Assembly: GCA_015680685.1 (NCBI GenBank)
Contig: MNCI01027120.1
Span: 62,001 to 126,000 of the forward strand
Reading direction: 5' to 3'
Source of the DNA: Gnetum montanum
Lineage: Eukaryota > Streptophyta > Gnetopsida > Gnetales > Gnetaceae
Length of the DNA: 64,000 nucleotides
Part shown: one piece after another, positions 45,114 through 57,819 of the stretch
How the letters are laid out: every line of letters starts with the position of its first letter
Position numbering within the stretch: the first letter of the stretch is position 1
The notes under the pieces: generated by a model
Database searches by the model: none
The model's input: the letters and a program-made list of their open reading frames with translations, nothing else
Told to the model about the DNA's origin: nothing
Translations under genes and position numbers: made by a program

Positions 45114-45989
45114 TGATGAGTCATGATTTACCTGTCTTGACATTGGAGCCTTGCATCTGATGAATTGCTATTTTCTGTTTGCTTTGACGTTAGGTATGTG
45201 ATGTTGGTGTTGGGGCCTAGATGCAATGTCAAGGTATATACTCTGGCCTATAAACACAACACCTAGGCTTCCATTTTGAGTCAGTTTTCAAGTTAGTTTT
45301 TAGTTTCTTTTCTTTAAAGTTTGTTATATCTAATGCATGCCTATAGTGTGATGTTTTTAATCGTACAACACCTTTGTTCAAGTGTGACGTACTTGGACAC
45401 GTTACATGATTGGAAATAAAGATCAAGATTACTCCCATCATTGCAACATCCACTTACATTATTTTTGCTTTTAATTGTTAATTATTTACTACTTTCTTTA
45501 GTTAAATATTTCCCTTTATTGTTATTTACTGTTCCTATTATTAAGTGGAATGCATATGCTTGAATCACAAGTGTTTAAGTGAAAGTACTTGGTAACCCAG
45601 AAGTGTAATGTTTGGTACACCCAGTGACATATGCTTGGCCATCTCAAAAGTAGTCTCACGAAGTCCAAGACATATATGGATGATTAAGGGTGGATACTCA
45701 TCGCACATAAGCTAGTTAGATTTTACTTTTCATTGTCCATTAGTTTAATTACTTTACCTTTTTATCGTCATCAGGAGTAGTGTAAAATTAGGAACAACCT
45801 CATATGCCTTACTTTGGACTAAACCATACGTGACAAGTTAGCACTAGTCCAAGTGGGAAGGTAGCAAACTGCAGTCAGAGCATAATGATTTAGATATCAC
45901 AACTAGTCCCATCCACAAAATTTGACTAGATTGTGCATGAATGCTTGTAATTCATATGTTTGAGTGTAGGGGTACCTCATCACTCATCA
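45114..45989 (+). repeat. E5 5' LTR
   Basis: Begins TGATGAGTCATGATTTACC and ends CATCACTCATCA. U3 with GACGTT/ATGTTGG and CAATGTCAAGG words; TATA-like GCCTATAAACACAACACC at about 45246. Confidence 0.85.
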
Positions 45990-46108
45990 TTGGCATCGGT
46001 GCTGGGGATGGTGCTAGTTATCTAGATTAGTTATATCATACATGATTGTTGTAAAAGGTCTTAATAATATATCCTTCAAAAACTATTAAATCACACATAC
46101 CAAGAACA

Positions 46109-47690
46109 ATGTCTCTCCCACGTGAACATGACAATGCATGGTATAGTGAACACATTCATTGGAGAAATAATGTGATATACGATGAAGAAGATTGGAGTGA
46201 TCAACCTTATGTAGGGGTTTCTTATGATCGTGATCATCTTGAAACACCCAAAGACTACATTCACCTAAGGCAGACAATCATGGAGGAGATGATGTAGGTC
46301 CTAGACTAGGGGAGCCCTCAGGGCCTAAGACCTCCTCAAAATCTAGAAATGATAAATCAAGGGACCCCAAGGAATACTATTGAAGCCATGGAAATTCTCC
46401 CAATTCCTCATCTTCATATTTTCCTTTAATGTCCAGTTTTGACAAAGATGAACGTAGGTATAGAGATAGAGATCCGTTAAAGGGTCAAATTAAAAATCGA
46501 AATCCAACCCATAGGAAAGGTTAAAGATAGCATCATCACAATCAAATGAATAGAGATAGACATTTTCCTTACGATTTGTTTGATGATGATGAACCCTTGT
46601 TGGCCACTAAGAGCCTAATGCATATCACAGAGGTAGTTAGGATATCTCACAAGCATCGCAAAAAGAGTCGTCTACCTAATCTTGATATGAATAATCTTTC
46701 TTCATTTGCAAGAGGCTATGATGCAGATCTACAACATTATTTACAAGCCTTCCATGATGCATGTGCATTCTACAACGTGGAAAGTGAGTGGCAAAAGCTT
46801 AAGCTCTTTCCTAGGATACTAAATGATAGAGCCAAAGTGTGGTATAGATCATTGAAATCAAATTTGATATGACAATGGTATACAATGCTAGAACTTTTCA
46901 ACAAGAGATACCAAACCTATAAAATAGTGTCCAATTTGAGGAGGCAGATCCAAGAGTGGAAACAAGAACAACATGAACCCTTGGACATGGCCTTAGGTAA
47001 ATATTATGCCTTACTGAATAGATGCCCAGGCCATGGTTTCTTTGAGGAAAGACAATTGTTCCACATCATAGATGGGCTTCATTTTGAAACAAGGGAGACC
47101 CTTGGGATGTATGCCTAAAGATAATTATATGAGCTCCAAGCCCATCGGATCAAAGAGCTAATAACTTGTATGGAAAAAGAAGAAGGAGAGATGTGCAAAT
47201 GGGATAATGTCAAGAAATATCAATGGGACCCAACTCTTCAATCAAAGGAGGTCCAAATTTATGGTAAGGAAAATGAAACCACTCTTGATAAGGTGATTCC
47301 ACAACAAACCTTGCTAATGTAGGAGTCTATCAATGATCTAGAAGCAAAGTTTAATAGGATGTGTAAATAAAAAAATGAAAACATCACAACTCTTATTGAG
47401 CTGGTCACAAAGAAGATTATGCAATACATGCTAGGCAAATACAATAAATAGAGGACACAGAACCAAGAAATATTTAGGAATACTTTTCAGTAGACAAGAA
47501 AAAGGGCTGATGAAAGTGAGACTATAGACTTCATCATAGACGAAGATAATGGATGCTACCTATGCATATATGACCATCCAAAAGGCCAATGCCCCATATT
47601 GTTGCATCTACAGGAGTATTGGGCAAGTGCCTTAAATCTGAAATTTTTGGAAAAGGACATGCCTAGGAGACTTTCTCTCCCATAAGATAA
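46109..47690 (+). pseudogene. E5 gag (broken)
   Basis: Start MSLPREHDNAWYSEHIHW. N-terminal part differs from that of E1/E2/E4/E7 but resembles E3 (GVSYD/GVSYA). Capsid core at 46546-47118 (LQHYLQAFHDACAFYNVE, WQKLKLFPRILNDRAKVWYR, LLNRCPGHGFFEERQLFH, TRETLGMYA) with stops at 46869 and 47116. Knuckle GCYLCIYDHPKGQCPI near 47550. A Pro/Tyr/His-rich tail follows. Confidence 0.75.
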
Positions 47691-50597
47691 TTATAGATAG
47701 CCACAATCAATCATACCATCCTAGGAGGACTTACCACCAACCTCAACATAGTCATCAACCATAGTGGCAATAACCAAATTCATGGGGGAGGCCACCACCA
47801 CATCATCCATATCCATCAAAAATGCATTGCTATTATGTTCAACATCCTATTTCTCAAACTAGTTCTGCATACTCTTCTTCTAATCACCACTACCACTCTA
47901 CCGAGTACCATCAATACATGACATCGCCTAAAGAATCACCACCTCATGCCTCTTACCATCCAGCTTACCCTTAATATTCTCGTAATCCACCTCCTTTAAT
48001 TCCATCACTAGTAACTTAGGGAGGTTCCACATTCTAATATGAACAAATGCATGCCACTTGTGCTGCAAATATGCATAGACATGTTGACACTAGTGGGTCT
48101 CAACCACAACACTAGAAACGTTCCTTCTAGAGAAAAGGCCATAAGCCAAAGCAAACCACACATGAACCCATTGCATCATCTAAGCTAGCACAAGGCTAAC
48201 CTAGTGCACCACCTTTCTCGTCTAAACCAACATCTTCCGACCATACACAAGGGCCACCATCTATATGTACTCCAATTCCACATCTAACCAATGAATCTAC
48301 AAACATGGGAAGATAAATGAATCCATGCATACCATCTCATACTCAAGGATGCAATAGTGGGCTATTCATCCATAATTTTAACACACCTCATATCCTAACC
48401 CATCATACATATAACAATAAGGTGTGTGACCAATAATTTTTTTACCTAGCAACCACACCATTGATAAACACCCAATGGCTGGGGCATGAAAGGTTTCCAA
48501 CATTGCATACATGCATGGACCCTATTTATCCACTTAGTAATCTTTGTCATGGCCAAATGTTTAGTCATGGGGATTACCCCCCATTCTACTCTTCAGGATT
48601 CTTAAGTGTTTTTCATCTTCTTATTTTACAAATTTTTGTTTTAAAAATTCTTTATTTTACATATTTTTGTTTTCATGTCATTAATCTTTTCTAGTTTTTT
48701 TACACCATTGTTAGTACATTTGCTATTTCTTGAATATTTTACACCTTTTTTTATATTTTCTTTTATTTTGATGTGATTTTCTAACTTTTTGATAATAAGT
48801 GCCCAAGTATAGTGGTAATGCATTGATTGATGGTGGAATGTACTATTTTTGTTATTTGATTGTTGGTGTCTAGTTTCTAGCTTTAAATTTCATTATGGAT
48901 GATTAGGACATGTTTTCTTTTTCATGCAACAGGTAGTGAGTCCATAACATTCACCCATCTATAAACTCTATGGTTTTCCTTGTTTTGGAAATGGGCAGTC
49001 CCATTTTTATTAATACAACTTTAACAAATTTGTGACTTTGGTAGTTTCTAGAATTGGAAAGGATTTAAAGGCTTGAACAGGGAGTGGCTTCGATGGGATT
49101 CAGTATTCTTTGTACTTTTCTATTTACCTGGGTGCATGTATGTTTTCATGGATTTCTTACTATTCTGTGTTGACCAATAAAAGGAAGTTGAATAAGTCCT
49201 TACATGGTGTGGTTCTAATCAAAAGAAAAGAAGAAAAAAAGAAAAAAATGATGAGGATTCAAAGCACACCCCTTGGATAAAATAAATGCATGTGTCTTTG
49301 CATGGTGTGGTTCCCATTTTAAAAAACACAAAAAATGATGAAAATTCACAGCACACCCCTTAGACAAAATAAATGGGCTACAAGCATTAGTTATGGAACT
49401 AGAAAGACATGTACCTATGCCTGAAGGTCCCCTCTAACTAAGGCCTTCCTCACTTCCTACTTCTCTTTTCTTCCCTAATAAGGAATAGTGGTTATTCTCT
49501 GGGAGCACTTTTATGTCTTAGGGGATGGACTAGTCTTAGAATGTCGATGCAAAGTCATTGAACATGGTTGGTTTTGGTTTGGACTAAGGATGGATCCTAT
49601 CAAGTCATTTAACTACAAAATCCACAAGAGACTTCACATGACCTTAATTAGGAACTCTATTCCACTCTCTCTCATCCATTTATGCTTTCCATGTCTCACC
49701 TCACTACTGGTTTCATGTTCTTGATTTGATGTCTTGGTTTGATGTGTTAAAATTCTTAGTTAGTTTTTTCCGAGTTTTTGTACTTAACCTTCTATAACCA
49801 TTAATCATCCATGGATCCCACAGACTCTTTCGTTTGAAGTTATGCAAGGGCATAAAAGGCCTGTGCTTGCTTTGGGGAGGACCCACTTGCATATCTTTTG
49901 GTTGGATTAGTTAACTTCTTTACCTTTAGACACTCTTACAATAAAATCTTTTTGTTTACCCCATCAATGACATCCAATTGTGCACATCTTCACAACATTT
50001 TTTAGTGAAATTTCATTTTTATTGTTGTGAGTTCTTACACCCTTTTTAAATATTTCCTTGTATTAAAATTTTTCAAATTTAATGGACTACTTATCTATTT
50101 AACCCTATTTATCAACCTTCTCACTAACACTATTAAAGGAATCAATCTACCATAATCACAACCTAGCCAAGTGTAACCACCGAAAAGACAAGGTACTTAA
50201 TAGCTATGTGTTACACCTTACATACTAATTCATGATTCTATTGTGATTGTAGTGCAAAGCATGGACTAGAAATGGGATCATTTTCTTCAAGGATGATGCA
50301 ACAACACCTTGTACAAAGGATCATTCATGATCGTTGGATCTTCTATCTCTTTCTTTAGCTACCAACAGGTATTGGACATTAGTTTTTTTTCTAGGGTGTT
50401 TACTTCTCTTATCATGAACACCCAATTTTGTAAAGCTTGTAACTTCATATACTTGGCCACTCAACATCTATCTATTCCACTTGAGTTAGTTTGTATGTTA
50501 GTCAATAATCTCATACCTACACACCCAATATTTTGTAAGAAACTTGTTCCTCATTTTGTTTAACTCAAGGATGAGTTTTCATTCAGTCGTGGGAGTA
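47691..50597 (+). other. E5 gag tail remnant, deletion scar and 3' non-coding region
   Basis: 47700-48440 is a decayed Pro/His/Tyr-rich region without a protease motif. After TAGTCATGGGGATTACC (48562) the sequence enters the family 3' non-coding region, whose blocks are at 49335-49400 (a first partial copy at 49258-49275) and 49815-49890. Polypurine tract at the end. Confidence 0.6.
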
Positions 50598-51504
50598 TGT
50601 TGAGTCATGATTTACCTATATTGACATCGGATTCTTGACATTGGAGCCTTGGCATCTAATAAATTGATATTTTTTATCTGCTTTGATGTTGGGTACGCAA
50701 CGTCAAGGCCTGGATGTGACATCAGGTACTTGACGTCAAAGTATATACTCTGGCTTATAAATATAATGCCTAGGCTCCTATTTTGAGTTAGTTTGCAAGT
50801 TATTTTTCAGTTTCTTTTTTTTTTTAAATTCTATTATTTCCAGTGCACACCCATAGTATGATGTTTGTAATCATATGACACCTTTGTTCAAGTGTGACAT
50901 ACTTGGACACATTACATGACTAGCAATAAAGATCAAGATTACTCCCATCATTATAGCATCCATTTAGATTATTATTGTTTTTAATTGTTAATTATTTACT
51001 ATTTTCTTTAATTAAATGTTTCCCTTTATTTCTATTTACTATTCTTGTTATTAAGTGGAATGCATATGCCTTAATCACAAGCATTTAAGTGGAAGTACTT
51101 GGTAACCCAGAAGTGTATTTTTTGGCACACCCAGTGACATGTACTTGGGCATCCCAAAAGTAGTTTCACAAAGTCCAAGATGTATATGGATGATTAAGGA
51201 CATATACTCATCACATTGCACATAGGCTAGTTAGATTTTACTTTTCATTGTCCATTAGTTTAATTAATTTACCATTTTATCATCATCAAGAGTAGTGTAA
51301 AATTAGGAACAATATCATATGCCTCACTTTGGACTAAACCATACGTGACAAGTTACCACTAGTCCAAGTGGAAAGACAGTGAACTACGATTAGAGCATAA
51401 CGATCTAGATACCACAACTAGTCCCATCCATGGAATTTGACCAGATTATGCGTGAACACTTTTGATTCGTATGGTTGAGCATAGGGGTATCTTGCTGCTC
51501 ATCA
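50598..51504 (+). repeat. E5 3' LTR
   Basis: Begins TGTTGAGTCATGATTTACC and ends TGCTGCTCATCA. U3 with repeated TTGACGTC/GACATCGG/GACATTGG words; TATA-like GCTTATAAATATAATGCC at about 50754. Confidence 0.85.
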
Positions 51505-51960
51505 ATTACTAATCTATTTCTAAAAGGTACTATTGAAAAGATGTTGGAATGTCACAAGGGTATCACATAGATCAAAATACACCTTTTATATGAAAATGTT
51601 CCTTAATAACTTGTGAATGTTACTTTATCCTACTCTTCTAGATCTATTTGAATTTGATTATAACCACAGTAGCCATCTAGAATATTATAGTATTTATGCC
51701 TTGCAATTATCTCTAACACTTGATTAATAAATAACAATGGTAAATGATCTTTGAAAGTATCCATGTTTAACAATATAAGTTAATGTGAATTCTCTATTGG
51801 CCCACCCTTTTACATACAATCATGAGTGAGTGTAACATTAGAAAAATTTGATGCTAGAAAACCAAAGATATTTGGTGAAACAATTTAACCTTGGATCCCA
51901 TAGGCCTTGAGAAAAGGGATTTGAAGCACCTTGGATGATATTGTTGATCACCTAATGACT
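51505..51960 (-). pseudogene. Old element X: reverse transcriptase fingers and palm, reverse strand
   Basis: Read leftward: FKDHLPLLFINQVLEIIARH, KYYNILDGYCGYNQIQIDLE (family DHFPLPFIDQ...LDGYSGYNQI), KVTFTSY, GTFSYKRC and a decayed TFQ box running into the ATTAC target of E5, where FMDE resumes at 45113. Gypsy type, Athila-like. Stops throughout. Confidence 0.72.
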
Positions 51961-53378
51961 TAAAATTTGTAAATGATGCAAACTAATTTAACTAAAAATG
52001 AAAATCTTATGCCAAAGAGAACACAAAATGAAATTGGACTACAAGAATAAACCACAAATTTTTATTATTAAAATAATAAAATGTTGTAGGAAACAAAGTT
52101 TAAATTGGTACAAGTTAATGTGCTTCCAATGTACAAGGAGCTAAGTAAAGGATTCTTGAAGCCCAAGAAAGTTGGTAGAGTATGTCTTGTAGTTAGCCTC
52201 ACTTTTTGAAAGTTCCAAGTTATGCTTCTGAAGCTCCTTGGTGATCACTTTAGCACTAGATCTACATTTTTGATTGTGAAATGGTTACTTAATTATGATG
52301 GTGTGTACTGGAAGTTTTAATGTTCAGTTCAATGCAAAATGCCCAAAAGTCCTTTGAGTGTAGCATTCTCTAGTTTATAAAGATTATTAATGGCTTGATT
52401 TATTACTGCAAAATTCTACCATGATTGCTAAATGTTGTAGGTGTTTGCAGGTGTTATATCCTAAGCGTATTTATTTAATTTGGCAAGTTTTGATGGTTTA
52501 TATGATGGCTCAACCATAAAATATGCTAGCTAGTGTATCTTATGTTGATACTAGCATATTTGTCTTAAATCCCAAAAAATTATATGCTAACTGTAGGTGG
52601 TTCTACTGTATAAATTACTATGGTTGTCACAAAAACATTCAAAACCCCAAATTTAGTGGTTCCCAAGGCATTTTTAGCCTTCCCAAGCCTAGGTACATGC
52701 ATGGTATAACTTTTGTCACTTAGAAAGTAAGGCATTCACAACTTATGAAGCATTTTTTAGCTCCAATAAGTTAAAGTTTATGAGATTACAACCTATGAAC
52801 TATAAATTTCACACTTTACAATAAAATTTTTCCCTAAGTTCAATGATGAAGGTTACAGTGCTAGATGTTGGGAAAAATAAGGCAACTATATCTACATTAT
52901 TTTTACATCAAATTACAATGGATTTTGGCCACGTGCCACAATTATGAATTTTTTTTGTGGTGTTTCATTGGCCTTTCTTTGTTGACATTTTGAGGATTGA
53001 CCCAAGAGACATTGATAAAGATTGCAAAACATCATTGTAAGTCCATTGTCAACATTTCCTCTTTGTGCTTTATTATGTAGCTATTGAATTGTGCTAAAGA
53101 GTGCTTGTGAGGATAAGATAAGGTTATGATGACATGATATTTGATTGCAAGGGAATGGTCATAGGGGTTAACAATGGATTCCACATGTTGACATCATGGT
53201 TATGATATGGTAGTGACATGCTTGTTGATTGGTGTAGTCTTTGTGCTTTGTGCTTCAAAATAATGGTCATTAGGTAATGTTTTTGAGAAACCAACACTTT
53301 GTTCCAAGGGTTATTTAGCCATTAAGCTCCTTTATTTGCTTGTTTTGACCCCTTATTCTAACTTTTGGGCTTCATTGG
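51961..53378. other. Unclassified region with a coiled-coil-like reverse-strand trace
   Basis: No clear gene. On the reverse strand near 52130-52265 a frame reads KVITKELQKHNLELSKSEAN and NFLGLQESF, of the same Lys/Glu/Leu character as the E6 ORF and ending in a similar way (LQESFT against LKENFT). The rest is AT-rich with no recognised repeat. Confidence 0.3.
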
Positions 53379-54213
53379 TAATGAGTGGCAAGTATCCCCT
53401 ACACCCAACCATATGAATTATGAGCATTTACATGAAACCCAATTAAATTTTATGGATGGAACTAGTTGTGCATATAGAACATTAAACATTGATTGCAGTT
53501 CATTATCTTCCGACTTGAACTAGTGGTAGCTTTGTCATGTATGGTTTAGTCCAAAGTAAGACATATGATTCTTGATGTTGTTCGGTCTTATGCTACTCCT
53601 ATCAATTATAAAGAAATTAATTATTTAAACTAATTAACAATAAAAAATAAAGTCTAAAATAGCCAACAAGAGATGAGTATCCATTCCCAACTTGTCGTAC
53701 AAGTTTTGAACCCACATATACACTACTAGGATTATCAAGCATTATGCTACTATGTGAACTAAGCAATAATGCTATTGGGATTACCAAGAAAATACATGTT
53801 TACGTACAAAATTGGTTGTGCTTATTTTTCCAATTAATTAATGTGCATGAAAAGTACATCTATGTTATTCCTAGTGTTGTAAGGTTTATTAGGAAAGCTT
53901 GTCTTTATTTCTATTTAAACTGAAGTTTCTAGATACATCAATACTCGAATAAAGATTTGTATACTTCTTAACTCCTAGTATGGGCACTTATAAAATATTC
54001 CAAGTGTTATGAAATCAAACTACAAGAACCTAGCTACACTAATAACTTTATGATGTCATAAATGTAGCTGGTGAGTGTGTATTTTATAGGCAAACTAGGA
54101 CATTATGTCGATAGGGTCATGTCAATGCATTAAACAATGTATCAACATGATCACGTTAATGGGATTACATAGATGACATTAGGTCGAAGCACCCTAAGAA
54201 AGATGCTTAATCA
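53379..54213 (-). repeat. E6 3' LTR
   Basis: Plus-strand ends TAATGAGTGGCAAG and ATGCTTAATCA. U3 contains a GTCGAT/CATGTCAATGC theme (54108-54190); TATA-like TTTTATAGGC on the plus strand at 54085. Confidence 0.8.
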
Positions 54214-54500
54214 TACCCCCATGACTAAATGAAAACTCATCCTTGAGTAAATAGAGGAACACGTTTCCTTACAAAATTTTGGGAAGGCATGGGATTATTG
54301 ATTAACTATAGACACACAACTAACACAACAAAAACTAAGTACTAACACAACAAAAACTAGGTGCCCAAGTATACAGATTTACAATTATTACAAAAATGTG
54401 GTGTTTAGGACAAAAAATTAAACACCATGAAAAAAAGTGACATCCTCTGATGGCTTGAATATAAGGAAGAAAATCAAATATTCCCAAGTGGTGGAGGTTC

Positions 54501-55163
54501 TTAAGGTTTTGAAGGACCTTCTTCTGGATCTGATGTATGCAGTTGTTGAGGTGGTGGTTGTGGTTGTCCTATTGTAGCTACAACTTTTGGTGGAAGATGA
54601 AAAGCATCTAGTAATGATTTCATCTTCTCCTCCTTACACTTAGGATCATACATAGTCCACATAGCCTCGTCGATGTGGGATGATATGGAAACATCCCAAG
54701 GATAGGTCTTTATCAAGAACAACTCCTTAACATTGACAAACTAGGTAGCAAACTATTTGTGTTTGATATCAAACACCCTAAGTGCATTCTACAACTCCTA
54801 GTAGTCATTCATTATCTTGGCTAGGTTCTTTTTTGTTGATCTCTAATCAGTGAAATTTTCCTTGAGAACCTCAAGTTTCACATTTGCTATCTCAAGCTTC
54901 TGTTTAATCTCTTTATGGTGCTTGAACTTTACCTTGTATAGAAGGTACAAGCTGGCCACTTGCTTCACCAACTTTGACCTTGATCTTTCAATAGTCAAAA
55001 TTGCTAGGTTTGAGTAATAGAGTTTGGAAAGCTCCATGTACTTCATCATCTCCTTAATATATAGCTCCTTGAGGTGGATCCCAACTTTTTTGTATGTATT
55101 TAGTCCATAAAAAGATGGGCTTCCAAACATCACCTCTTTGTTGGAACTACTAGAGGGTTTCAT
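54501..55163 (-). pseudogene. E6 cargo ORF: Lys/Glu-rich coiled-coil protein of unknown function
   Basis: I do not recognise the family. Two open frames on the reverse strand, 55163-54843 (106 aa) and 54722-54501 (73 aa), are in the same reading direction with a short decayed link, so they are probably one broken protein. The first has a helical, heptad-like stretch rich in Lys, Glu and Leu (HHKEIKQKLEIANVKLEVLK). The second ends in a Pro/Gln tail (GQPQPPPQQLHTSDPEEGP). A further coiled-coil-like piece lies upstream in another frame (QFEKVENHYRDNVGLHKEIN, 55200-55265). No zinc knuckle, protease or polymerase motif. It could be a divergent gag-like protein, an extra ORF of the parental element, or a captured host fragment. 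Confidence 0.5.
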
Positions 55164-55302
55164 CCACCTTCATTTTCACCAATTGGATGTGTTTTTTATT
55201 GATTTCCTTATGCAAGCCAACATTATCTCTATAATGGTTCTCGACCTTTTCAAATTGGGGGCCTTATTTTTCCAAGTAGAAATTTCAATGGCAGACTTCT
55301 AG

Positions 55303-56180
55303 TGAAGGATAGCAAGTACCCCCTATGCTCAACCATACAAATTACAAGCATTCACTCATAATCTGATCGAATTCTATGAATGGAACTAGTTGTGCATCTA
55401 GATAGTTAAGCATTGATCATAATTTGTTGTCTTCCCACTTGGACTAGTGGTAGCTTCATCATGTATGGTTTAGTCCAAAGTGAGGCATATGATTCTTGAT
55501 GTTTTTTGACCTTATGCTACTCTTATCAATAATAAAGAAATCAATTATTCAAACTAATTAACAATATAAAGATAAGGTCTAAAGTAGCCTACGAGTGATG
55601 AGTGTTTGTTCCTAGCCTCTCGTACACATCCTAAACCCATGTATCCACTACTGGGATTACCAAGCATTATACTACTAGGCGAACCAAGCAATAATGTTGT
55701 TGGGATTACTAAGAGAATACATGTTTATGCTCAAAACTAGTCACACTCATTCTACCAATTGATTAATGTGCATGAAAATATAAATATTAACTAAGTACAT
55801 GAGACATAAATATTAACCAAGTACATGAAATGTAAAATTCTACAAGGTTTATTAAGAAAACTTTTCTTTATTATCATTCACACTGAAGTGTCTAGGTACA
55901 TCAATGCTTGAATAAAGATCTATACACTTCTTAACTCCTACTGCAAGTACTTAGAAACTATTCTAAGTATTATGAAATCAAATTGCAAGAACCTAGCTAC
56001 ACTACTAACTTCACAATGCCATAAATGCAAATGGTGAGTCTGTATTTATAGGCAAGACAAGACAAGACACTACGTCAATGGGGTCACGTTAATGCATCAA
56101 ACCATGTGTCGACGCAACCATGTTGATGGGATTGCATCAATGGCATCTTGTCGATGTACCCTGCAAAAGGTGCTTCATCA
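55303..56180 (-). repeat. E6 5' LTR
   Basis: Plus-strand ends TGAAGGATAGCAAG (decayed from TGATGAG) and GGTGCTTCATCA. U3 theme GTCAATGGGGTCACG, TGTCGACGCAACC (56072-56120). Slightly longer than the 3' LTR because of a short duplication around 55790-55830 (TATTAACYAAGTACATGA). Confidence 0.8.
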
Positions 56181-56884
56181 ATTGGCCTTTTGACTTCCTT
56201 GGCAACTTACTTCCCTATTTTTTTATGGGATGAAACATTCATTGGATTTCATTGTCAATGTTGAACTTAGTTTGGTTTTCTTGTTGAATGAGATGTGTTA
56301 CATCCAACAAATTTGACGGTGGAGCATGATGAAGTTGATGTTACATGGTGACAATGTATAAATGTTAATCATAGGTCATCATCATTGTTTTGGGTAAGGA
56401 AGGTTGTTATTGGGTTATGAGATTAGACTTAACAGGGGTAACATAAGTGATGTGAGACAAGAACTATTGACACAATAGAATAAGCTCATCAAATCTTATG
56501 CATCAAGGTCACATGGTAACTTGCTACTGCAATGAGTTGTACCTTTGCGATGACTTTCAGGCTTCATCCTACAAGCACAACTCGAAGAGAACAAGAAAAC
56601 AAGACAAAGAATACATGTTGTTACAAGAAATTACATCAGGCTACATGAGATAACCAACAAACTATAGGCCATCATAGGCTTCTATTAATACATCATTGAG
56701 ATATTTGTGCCATGTGCATCATAGATTTTACAAAGCTTACAATCCATTCATTGTGTCAAAGAGAGTTATGAGGCCATGCAAGTGCACTTGTTATAGATCA
56801 TTGGAATTATTAACATTGGTCATTTGTTCCAACCTATCAATAATGGTAAACAACACTACAAGAAAACATGTGATTTTTAGATGT
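56181..56884. other. No feature recognised between E6 and E7
   Basis: AT-rich, no coding homology and no terminal repeats. It contains the ATTGG target copy of E6 at its start and GATGT, the target copy of E7, at its end. Confidence 0.4.
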
Positions 56885-57673
56885 TGATGGGATGTGATAT
56901 CTCATCCTTCCCTGCAATATCACATACGTGATATCGCAACGTGCTGCCAGTTCTATAAATAAGAGGCGGCTCTCCCTTGTTTCTCCATATAGATCTAAAC
57001 CTTAGCCAAACTCTTGCCATTTTTCCATTCTAGAGTTAGAATAATTTTCATGTGCCCACAGTAGGAGTCCCAAAGTGAATGGATCTTTATTCGAGCAATT
57101 CTGTACCTGAGCACACAATTGTGTACGATAATAAAGATGAACTTTTGGATAAACCTTACAGTGCATGGACTAAGATAAATAGGAATTTAATTACTGTTAA
57201 CTATTTAAATTCTTTCTTAAGGAATTAATCTCTCTCAACCCTCAACTCTCATAGTTAATTTCATTCAGTACAACCGCTTCGAGCATGTGCGTTATGCTTG
57301 GTAATCCCAGTAACGAATAGCGTTTGGTAATCCCAGTAGAATTGCATTGGTTCAGGGTGTGAAATGGCAAGTGGAAATAGATACTGATGCTAGGGTAATT
57401 AAGGCTTAGTTAGTTAAAGTTAGTTACTTAGTTTCTTCACCCTTTTCCCTCTTAGCATAGGCGATAAAAAATAAAAGATATAAAAATCACATGCCTCAAG
57501 CTTACTTAACCATACAATCGTGACAAATACATGTAAGCTTGGGAGGACAATGATTGATTAACCTTAGGTGTTCCATAAGGTGTGTAGGCACTTAGTCTGT
57601 GGAGTTTGACCAGATCGCATGTGTAACGCTTGTATTTGTATGGTTGAGTGTAGGGGTACCTTGCCACTCATCA
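56885..57673 (+). repeat. E7 5' LTR
   Basis: Begins TGATGGGATGTGATATC and ends TTGCCACTCATCA. TATA-like TTCTATAAATAAGAGGCGG at about 56952; hallmark repeats GCTTGGTAATCCCAGTAACG and GTTTGGTAATCCCAGTAG at 57296 and 57322. Confidence 0.88.
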
Positions 57674-57674
57674 T

Positions 57675-57692
57675 TGGCACCGTTGCCGGGGA
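57675..57692 (+). promoter_or_regulatory. E7 primer-binding site (tRNA-Asp)
   Basis: TGGCACCGTTGCCGGGGA, one difference from the expected tRNA-Asp complement; the best preserved primer site in the window. Confidence 0.8.
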
Positions 57693-57819
57693 CTAAGTTG
57701 TCTGTGCACTAAGTAGAACATAGGAAATCATCCACATCATTGAGAAGCTTAAAAAAATCCTTAAGGTTAATCAAAAGAAAATTTAAACAATGGTTAATAG
57801 CACACCAACAAGATAAACA

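Larger units (their letters stand above)
45114..51504 (+). mobile_element. E5: Athila-like gag-only element, divergent subfamily
   Basis: LTRs of 876 and 907 bp (45114-45989, 50598-51504), perfect target duplications ATTAC (45109-45113, 51505-51509). A primer site TGGCATCGGTGCTGGGGA (45991) and polypurine tract CGTGGGAGTA (50588-50597). Internal coding is gag only; no protease, RT or integrase. Inserted in the RT gene of X right before the catalytic box. Confidence 0.87.
53379..56180 (-). mobile_element. E6: short non-autonomous LTR element with coiled-coil cargo
   Basis: LTRs 53379-54213 (3') and 55303-56180 (5'), perfect 5-bp target duplications ATTGG (53374-53378, 56181-56185), polypurine tract TCATGGGGGTA on the reverse strand (54224-54214). 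Only about 1.1 kb between the LTRs, with no gag, protease or pol; the LTRs belong to the same superfamily as E5 (shared TGGTTTAGTCCAAAGT and ACTTGGACTAGTGG strings). The primer site is not recognisable. Confidence 0.82.
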
